Positions 57,704 to 64,000 of a stretch of DNA of 64,000 bases are shown piece after piece. The translations under genes and the position numbers were made by a program. The notes beneath the pieces are model-generated. The model saw only the letters and a program-made list of their open reading frames with translations. It did no database searches and had not been told where the DNA came from. This DNA is from Calcarisporiella thermophila CBS 279.70 (taxonomy: Eukaryota; Calcarisporiellomycota): positions 901,834-965,833 of the forward strand of contig NW_027192198.1 in NCBI RefSeq assembly GCF_041956535.1, read 5' to 3'. Positions within the stretch are counted from its first letter, which is position 1, and the number at the start of each line of letters is the position of its first letter.

Positions 57704-58534
57704 ATGAAGTCTATCATCTCATTTGTCCTTTTAAGCATCGGCTTTGTTACCTTCGCTCAGGCTGCTCCATTCAAACGAGGAATTCTCGACGGATCCCTAG
57801 ATAATGTTCAGGCGGTTAAAGATCTTCATCTATTCGATACTGCCATAAATTCGGATGGACAGAAATCTGAGGTCTCGAATACCAATACGCGCGCAGATGG
57901 AAAACAAAACAACGGAAGTTTCCAACACGATAAGCGAGGGGTAGCAGATGGGAGTTTGAACAACCTCCAGGCTGTAAAAAACCTCTCCGTGCTGGACTCC
58001 CTTACGAACTCGGATCCTCAAACATCTGAGATTAATAATGCAAATACCCGCGCGGAAGGGAAGAAGAATAATTCGGCCTTCCAGCACGATAAGCGTGGCA
58101 TTGCTGACGGCAGCTTGAACAACCTTCAAATAGCTAAAAAAATTTCTCTGTTGAACACTCTCACGAATTCGGATCCTCAAGAATCAGAAAACAACAATGT
58201 GAACACTCGCGCCGATGGAAAGAAGAATAATTCAGTTTTCCAGCATGAAAAGCGTGGTGTCGCTGACGGAAGCTTGGATGATCTTCATGCGCTTGACAAT
58301 ATCAATGTTGCAACTACCAACATCAACTCAGACCCTCAATACGCAGAAAATAATAACGCAAATACCCGTGCTGATGGAAAAAAGAACAATTCTATTATCC
58401 AGCATGATCGCCGAGCTGTTTTCTTGCGACGTACTCACCGGCATCACCATGGCTCTTCGAAGCACTCATCTGGAATGAAAGGAAAAGCGACAACTGAGAC
58501 TCCCGCTGACGTCCCGGCACCAATTTCAGCTTAA
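57704..58534 (+). CDS. secreted precursor of four Kex2-delimited 53-residue repeats
   Basis: Single exon, 276 residues. A signal peptide (MKSIISFVLLSIGFVTFAQA) is followed by APFKR, then four repeats of exactly 53 residues at 26-78, 79-131, 132-184 and 185-237, and a 39-residue tail with a His-rich patch (RRTHRHHHGSS). Each unit begins G[IV][LA]DGSL[DN], has a centre around NSDPQxSExNNxNTRA, then GKKNNS and QH, and ends DKR, EKR or DRR. The ends are dibasic sites of the kind cut by Kex2 in the late Golgi, so processing to four related peptides of about 51 residues is inferred. The layout is that of fungal Kex2-processed repeat proteins. The second such gene lies at 63203. The function is unknown. 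Confidence 0.85.
   Translation: MKSIISFVLLSIGFVTFAQAAPFKRGILDGSLDNVQAVKDLHLFDTAINSDGQKSEVSNTNTRADGKQNNGSFQHDKRGVADGSLNNLQAVKNLSVLDSLTNSDPQTSEINNANTRAEGKKNNSAFQHDKRGIADGSLNNLQIAKKISLLNTLTNSDPQESENNNVNTRADGKKNNSVFQHEKRGVADGSLDDLHALDNINVATTNINSDPQYAENNNANTRADGKKNNSIIQHDRRAVFLRRTHRHHHGSSKHSSGMKGKATTETPADVPAPISA
57779..58414 (+). repeat. four tandem 159-bp coding repeats
   Basis: Units at 57779-57937, 57938-58096, 58097-58255 and 58256-58414 have no length variation. Units 2 and 3 are the most alike; unit 4 diverges in its middle. Confidence 0.9.
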
Positions 58535-59533
58535 AATCTTGCATTTTTTTTTTTTTTGATTTTTTGATTTGTTTAATTCGCTTTGATACAGTTGCAGTCA
58601 AACTGTTTTAATAATTAAGGAATCTCACACTTTGATTTCTATGAAGTTAATAATACAATGTTCAGTTTCTACCCTTGTAAGGTAGAAATTCCATAATATA
58701 GGAAAATGCTTATATGAAAAAGTAATAATAAAGGTATGAAAACTTTATTGACGAATCGAAGATAAATCTTGAAATTTTATTTCTAATTGTTGACTATCTC
58801 AAACAATCTACTTCAACATAGAATGAGTATAATATTTTTTCGCACGCAAGAAGTGATATATGATCAACTTGAGATTTGTTACATCATTTTTGAAATTTCC
58901 TTTTTCTTAACCTTTAGCACGTTAAATATTCGCTCAATTTTCTGAACATCTCATCGTTGCGTTCTTTGCTGGATTAACCGTATTTATTTTCCAAAAATAT
59001 ATTTACGTTGTTTATCCGTTTATCAATTTTTCTCACGTCGATTCTTGACCGTCAAGTCAAGCTTTTCATTCTGTTAGAACGACTCCGCGTTATTTTTTAT
59101 CTACAATTTCTACAAAAGAAATGCGGTGCTTTGATGAAAATTCATTTCTCTTCGGCAAAATCGATCGACTTGGTAAGTGCGTAAAATTTTTCGTGGATCG
59201 GCTGATGAAAATGGAAAAAATTGTTAAAACGCGAGTTTCAAATCGCGTTCCAACCCAAACATATTGGAAAGGGATTCTTAGTAACGAATACGAGCCATCT
59301 ACGGGCCTAACAATATTTCAGTGAAGGGACACATTCCAATCCAAAGGAAACTGGAAAAGTATTTATTTATAAAGGTATTATTTAGAGTCTGCTTTTCCTA
59401 TTCCACAAACACAAGATACAAACACTATACCGTTCATATATTTTTTTCTTTTTTCTTCTCTTTCTGTGTTGACCATAGATTATACCTAGTCATTTAATAA
59501 CACTATATTTCTTTATCATATTTCCATTTACCT
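58535..59533. other. AT-rich intergenic region with a TATA box
   Basis: No gene is seen. TATAAA at 59368-59373 lies about 165 bp before the ATG at 59534, and a T/C-rich leader follows. A short plus-strand frame at 59121-59324 has no family resemblance. Confidence 0.5.
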
Positions 59534-61522
59534 ATGAAATTATTCATTGGAATCTCGCTCGCGCTTTTGAGCTTCAGCGCACTAAGTTACGGCGCACCTC
59601 ACGCCCACGCCAGGAACGAGCTCCAGCCCAACCATCATCATCCAATAAGTCATGCTCATCATGGTCACAAGTTCATTCATGGCAAAATGAGAAAGATTGC
59701 AAACAACCCATCGAAGAAGAAAAACACCAAACCCAACCCAAAGTCTAAAAACAAGGGTAAACATAAGGGGAAAAAGCGTGTAGCAACGAAGGGAAAGACG
59801 AAGCCAGCTCTCAAGCAAGAGACCGATATGAAAACAATTCTCTCCCAAGAAGAACAGCAGAAGTTGGCGATCAACAGCATGGAGAATCTCCCAATGACAG
59901 ATAAAACCCGCATGGAGCTACGGGATGCGGTGGCACGTCTTGCTAAAGCGATGGAAGATATTAAGAAGGAGAACGGCCAGAATCAGACTTTCGTGCTCAA
60001 GAAGCAGCAAGCGCAACAGAATTCATCCAGTACTCCACTTAAGCAGCCACAGACTCAGTTCCCTGTTCCATTTAAGGGGCAGAGTCTCCCCACCACACTT
60101 AGTGCACCACTTAAGAAGGAGCCGAACCAGCAAGTTACTTCGAAGATTCCAGTTAATAAGACCCAGAATAACCAGGTTAAACTCCCACTTAAGAAGAGTC
60201 AGCCTAAAGGGACGATCGATCCCAAGGAAGCGCCTAGAAAGAAGGAGGACCATCAGGCATCGGTTAAAAATTCTAAGGTGCCTGCGAACAAACCGGCAAC
60301 TACTAAGCCTGCAAAACCGTATACGGAGAAGATCAAGAAGGTTTTGCCAATTCAGCCGAGACCCATAGAGTCCAAAGCCAATGCAGGAACTGGAGCACCC
60401 AACATATGGGGTTCTGATTGCGTCTGTGGTCTTGACCGTATGCATCCAAATCGACAAGTTGCCTCGTGGACCAAGCGTGATTGCGTTTGTCGCACACCCC
60501 CTGTGAAAGAGGAGCAGTATTCACCTCCTCGTATAAGGATACCCGATATTGATCCCGACTTTGATGACTATGATGACGACGACGACGACTATTCGTTCTG
60601 GAAACGTGGAGAAGACGAGGGTTCCATCTATTATACCGACGGAAATGGCATTTGCTACCAAACATTTGGAGGTCAGCACATAAAGCGTGATGCGTCCAAG
60701 TGCCGTCAGGTGGTGCGTGTATGGCCTGAAGCTCACTCTGCAGGCGATGCTACCAATGCTAATCCCGTTACAACTCTTCATCGGCGCCAGCGAGATCGTT
60801 GGATGGATTATAGGGAAGCTACGCTGGACGAGGAAGACGAGAGACGCGATCGTATCAAGGAGGCGAGCATTGACCACCGCGATAAAGTTTTAGAATATAA
60901 CGATAAGGCAAACGACAAGGCTGATGAACGGAATGACCGACTGAGGGAAACAACTTTTGATGTTATGGATATTGTGGGAGATGAAGGCGAGGAGGCAACA
61001 GATCGCAACAGGGAAGAGAGCAACGAGCATCGTGACCGTGTATTGGATGAAAAAGAGCGAATCAAAGATGACCTCGATGATTACGGCTATGTTCGACCCA
61101 ATCCTAATGCAAAATGGGCACCGTTATATAGAGCGAAGCTTGGAGAGAAAAATGTGCAGGAAATTTCTAAGGAAAATGCCCCCGCCGAAACTAAGAAAGA
61201 GTTTGACACAAAGTCGGTCGAGAAAGTTTTGAAGGTAAATCCCGATGAAATTGCCCACCCCTCTATCAGCACTGAATCACCACAAAGAGCTGCTACGGAA
61301 GCAAAAGCACAGCACCCTATCAAGAACGGAAAAGAGCCGCAAAAGATGACTGGCGGAGAAGGAGTCCATCATCATTTGGAAACACCTCAGAGGACGATGG
61401 AAGACGAAGAATCACACGAGAGGTCGGCTGAGCGCGAAAGACTTGCGCATAAGACACTTGAAGATTTGGATGATGATATAGTCTGGAGTATGAAAAAAGA
61501 TATCCTAGATAAATCTATGTAA
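59534..61522 (+). CDS. secreted lysine-rich, largely disordered protein, unknown function
   Basis: Single exon, 662 residues. A signal peptide (MKLFIGISLALLSFSALSYG) is followed by a His-rich start, then a Lys/Pro/Gln-rich stretch to about residue 290. A small Cys-bearing part (residues about 295-400) has SDCVCGLDRMHPNRQVASWT, CVCRTPP, an acidic run of Asp and GNGICYQTFGGQHIKRDASK. Residues about 420-520 are a charged helical repeat of roughly 15 residues (variants of REATLDEEDERRDRIKE, such as EESNEHRDRVLDEKE). KR sites precede DCVCR, GEDEG and DASKC, so Kex2 cutting is possible. I recognise no enzyme domain. Its place between two repeat-precursor genes suggests a shared secreted or wall role. 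Confidence 0.75.
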   Translation: MKLFIGISLALLSFSALSYGAPHAHARNELQPNHHHPISHAHHGHKFIHGKMRKIANNPSKKKNTKPNPKSKNKGKHKGKKRVATKGKTKPALKQETDMKTILSQEEQQKLAINSMENLPMTDKTRMELRDAVARLAKAMEDIKKENGQNQTFVLKKQQAQQNSSSTPLKQPQTQFPVPFKGQSLPTTLSAPLKKEPNQQVTSKIPVNKTQNNQVKLPLKKSQPKGTIDPKEAPRKKEDHQASVKNSKVPANKPATTKPAKPYTEKIKKVLPIQPRPIESKANAGTGAPNIWGSDCVCGLDRMHPNRQVASWTKRDCVCRTPPVKEEQYSPPRIRIPDIDPDFDDYDDDDDDYSFWKRGEDEGSIYYTDGNGICYQTFGGQHIKRDASKCRQVVRVWPEAHSAGDATNANPVTTLHRRQRDRWMDYREATLDEEDERRDRIKEASIDHRDKVLEYNDKANDKADERNDRLRETTFDVMDIVGDEGEEATDRNREESNEHRDRVLDEKERIKDDLDDYGYVRPNPNAKWAPLYRAKLGEKNVQEISKENAPAETKKEFDTKSVEKVLKVNPDEIAHPSISTESPQRAATEAKAQHPIKNGKEPQKMTGGEGVHHHLETPQRTMEDEESHERSAERERLAHKTLEDLDDDIVWSMKKDILDKSM

Positions 61523-63202
61523 GGATGCCAGAATCTTGAAACTTTCTTTTATATGTTTATAATTTTATTTTCAAGATATTAATATAATATATTTTTGTTA
61601 TTTTTTTTACTTAATAATAATAATAAACTCTTTATTAATTCCCTATTGATTTATTTCAAAATCTATCTATAAGTTGGAAATCATTGTTAAAGGAGAAAAC
61701 ATCACACGTTTCCTTATCTATTAGCACCAGGTTATTAAATATTTTCATTTCCAATAAAGATCAATGATAACTTAATTTGACTTCGAAGTGATTATATTTT
61801 GACTAATTGAAAAGAATGTTTTTTGGAAAATATCTTCGATATCATTAGCACATTTCTTACAAATTTGGAACACCTACTATTTTTACAGACCAATACTGAT
61901 CCGCAGTATACCGTAGATCATCGCAGACAGCTGGATTGCGGCAAAAGGAAAGATAAATTTGAAAAGAAACTTTTAGAAAATCAAGGAAAATACGGTAGTG
62001 TAGGTTCTAGACTAGGCTCTAGACTACGATAAATTCGAAATAAATGTACACTACAGCTATAAAAAAATCCCCATTAAGGATAGACATTATTACATTGAAA
62101 TTAGCCCTCTCTAAATCCCTACTCGATCCTTATTTTCTTGGGTGTAGAAGAGAGTTGTGAATTCAGTACATTGGCCATTTCTTATAGTCGCCTGACTAAA
62201 ACTAATTATTGCATTTTGTATACTCAGTATTTCAATTCATTTCCCCTTGTGTCAAACATATTTTGATATTATTTCATACATGAGTGATTTCACACTTTGA
62301 CGCTCCAAGAGGTATAAAATCAACTTAAATGTTATATCTACTAGGTCACTTATTGTTGATACTCGCAATATATCCCAAGCTTTGCAAGCATTACCTGGCC
62401 TAAATACAATAGATGACTTCCATACTATAATTTGTCCATTAAACATCTCGACCACCCCTTGGCCGTTGAAAATTGAACCGATATTTTATAAATTTAACTT
62501 TTTGACACGGAGTATTCCATGTGAAATTCCTTTGATGCGTCGATCATAGTTTCAGGAACGGAAGGGGTACAATGTTGAGATAACAACTGATTGCAGTTAT
62601 CCATTTATGAGGAATGAAGTATGTGATCATCGTTCTCCCATCAAAAAAAAAAATAGGAATATTAGCACAGATCCTTTTAGTAAGCTATGCACCTTAGGAA
62701 TTATTGAGGTCAGTTCAAATAGTTACATACTTGCTAAATCTCCGAATCCGTTTCCATCTGCCAATGGTTTTATAGTAAACGGTGCGCCTCTCAATTGGCC
62801 ATTTCTTCTAAGTGAAAAAAGGGATATTTGCCGATTGAACCAAATTCATTAATAACGCGTCTTAGCGGCTAAGAATGTAAGCTATGAGAAACGTTTTTAA
62901 ACCCCCCTCTCACGTCCTATCCCTCTCTTTCCTTCTTTTTATTTTTCTCTCACATCTTCGACAACTGCTACCAAAACTCACAAAAATATCAACAGCTTTA
63001 TACCCCCCTTCTCTTATTCACTTATTTCCTCCATCTCCTACACTTCAAACAAAATCTTTGGAACTGGCTTTCCATTATACCTTCCTCCTCCATCACTTTA
63101 TTTCTGCTATACATTTTAAATATTTTTCTTTGCTTCCATTTTAGTGTGCTTTCAAGAAAGGTTTATCTTGTGTTCTTGAACCCCCCCAAAATTTTTCTAA
63201 GC
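61523..63202. other. AT-rich region without a supported gene; leader of the last gene
   Basis: About 1.7 kb. After a TTTTTACAG near 61890, a short plus-strand frame (to 62032) reads TNTDPQYTVDHRRQLDCGKR. It faintly recalls the NSDPQ centre of the neighbouring repeats, but no gene model could be built. 62900-63200 is strongly pyrimidine-rich on the plus strand and is probably the promoter and leader of the next gene. Confidence 0.45.
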
Positions 63203-64000
63203 ATGAAAACCCCAATCGTTTTCGCACTCACTTTGGTCAGTATCGCTACCTTGTCCACCGCTGCCCCCCTTGTTGGTCGTGGTATTGGTGACAACACCCT
63301 AAACAATGCCGATATCATTGACCATCTCTCGCTGATCAACTCGATGGTGAACTCCAACCCACAAGACAGTGAAAACCGCAATGCCAACACCAAGGCGAGC
63401 GGCCCAGGAGATAACTCGTCCATCTCTAAACAGGGTGGCGAGGGTATCTACTACAAGGGCGGTCACTGCTACGATGACGACTGCCACCACCATCATTGGC
63501 GTCGAGGATTACACAAGCGCTCCGCACGTAAGCAGCTACACAAAAATAAGGATGTAACTGCAGCTCGCATGCGTATGGTTAGCCAGATGCTGTCGCAAGA
63601 CGTTGAAGATCATGGTGCAGCTACTATCGGTAAGCGTGGTCTCTTGGATAACACCCTGAACAATGCCGATATCATTGACCACGTCGAGGCTCTCAATTCC
63701 ATGGTGAACTCCAATCCTCAAGACAGCGAGAACCGCAACGCTAACACCAAGGCGAGCGGCCCTGGCGATAACTCTGACCTTTCCAAACAGGGTGGTGAGG
63801 GTATCTACTATAAGGGAGGCCACTGCGATGGTGATGATTGCCATCACCACCACTGGCGTCGTGGTGTCTTGGATAACACCTTGAACAACGCCGACATCAT
63901 TGATCACGTGTCATTGCTCGATTCCATGGTGAACTCCAACCCTCAAAACAGCGAGAACCGCAACGCTAATACCAAAGCTAGCGGCCCTGGCGACAACTCC
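63203..64000 (+). CDS. secreted repeat precursor with His/Cys-rich units, partial (runs off right edge)
   Basis: Open from the ATG for 266 codons to the window end. A signal peptide (MKTPIVFALTLVSIATLSTA) is followed by APLVGR and then 75-residue units. Each unit begins G[ILV][GL]DNTLNNADIIDH, has NSNPQ[DN]SENRNANTKAS then GPGDNS, SKQGGEGIYYKGGHC, a short acidic piece with a second Cys, HHHHW, and ends RR. Units start at 63281, 63638 and 63863; the third is cut by the window edge. A 44-residue spacer with HKR and GKR sites separates units 1 and 2. The first about 48 residues of each unit align with the units of the gene at 57704 (NSxPQxSExxNANT+A). Kex2 release of peptides is inferred; the C and H cluster could bind metal. 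Confidence 0.83.
   Translation, partial: MKTPIVFALTLVSIATLSTAAPLVGRGIGDNTLNNADIIDHLSLINSMVNSNPQDSENRNANTKASGPGDNSSISKQGGEGIYYKGGHCYDDDCHHHHWRRGLHKRSARKQLHKNKDVTAARMRMVSQMLSQDVEDHGAATIGKRGLLDNTLNNADIIDHVEALNSMVNSNPQDSENRNANTKASGPGDNSDLSKQGGEGIYYKGGHCDGDDCHHHHWRRGVLDNTLNNADIIDHVSLLDSMVNSNPQNSENRNANTKASGPGDNS
63281..64000 (+). repeat. 225-bp coding repeats (two complete, one cut by the edge)
   Basis: Unit 1 is 63281-63505, unit 2 is 63638-63862 and unit 3 starts at 63863. Units 2 and 3 are directly adjacent; units 1 and 2 are separated by 132 bp. Similarity between units is very high at the DNA level, suggesting recent duplication or homogenisation. Confidence 0.88.

Noticed and set aside
61823-62032. 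Plus-strand frame after a TTTTTACAG acceptor, with TNTDPQYTVDHRRQLDCGKR
   Set aside because: It faintly recalls the NSDPQ centre of the neighbouring repeats, but no upstream exon with a start or signal peptide could be joined, and the match is only a few residues.
62884-63144. Hydrophobic plus-strand frame just before the last gene
   Set aside because: It arises from the pyrimidine-rich leader (Ser/Leu/Phe/Pro codons) and is not in frame with the gene's ATG; most likely promoter or leader sequence.

Overview
This window is nuclear DNA of a filamentous, probably early-diverging (Mucoromycota/Zoopagomycota-like) fungus. The genes carry short introns (mostly about 50-120 bp, GT...AG) and use the standard code. 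The gene set fits that placement: a membrane-anchored GH9 endoglucanase, a KilA-N transcription factor, a SAP-domain kinase, a METTL4-type adenine methyltransferase, a PTEN phosphatase, a voltage-gated K+ channel, a Cce1 resolvase and a Fic1/Inn1-like C2 protein. The species cannot be named from the sequence alone. Gene models below were spliced by hand; exon joins were accepted when reading phase and family motifs agreed.

Bases 1-26 kb are GC-richer. In order they hold a doubtful partial gene, GH9 endoglucanase, the twin-CX9C protein MIX14/CHCHD5, an SLC25 carrier, a KilA-N regulator (minus), a long gene-poor stretch (8.5-14.0 kb) with one knottin-like secreted peptide, an arrestin-like adaptor, ribosomal protein uL2 (minus), a SAP-kinase (minus), SEC24 and methylmalonate-semialdehyde dehydrogenase. 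A 412-base gap lies after SEC24.

Bases 26-64 kb are AT-rich. They hold a Fic1/Inn1-like C2 protein, METTL4 (minus), ribosomal protein eL42 (minus) and then a repeat-filled block (33.1-40.3 kb). The block contains a dead Tc1/mariner transposase, nested retroposons with target-site duplications, an inverted pair of tRNA-Lys genes, a second gap, a tRNA-derived SINE, a gag relic, a histidine-phosphatase gene, a truncated LINE and two solo LTRs abutting a third tRNA-Lys. After it come PIK1 (minus), a cysteine-rich secreted protein (minus), CCE1, a small secreted candidate (minus), PTEN (minus), ARL5 (minus), a Kv channel, an unknown protein, SRRM1 and a cluster of three secreted-protein genes.

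The secreted cluster at the right end is the most unusual content. Two of its genes are paralogous precursors built from tandem repeats. One is four exact 53-residue units, each ending in a dibasic Kex2-type site. The other is 75-residue units ending in a His/Cys-rich tail and RR, running off the window. PIK1, PTEN, ARL5 and SEC24 all concern phosphoinositides or secretory traffic, but the spacing shows ordinary monocistronic fungal genes rather than a functional cluster.
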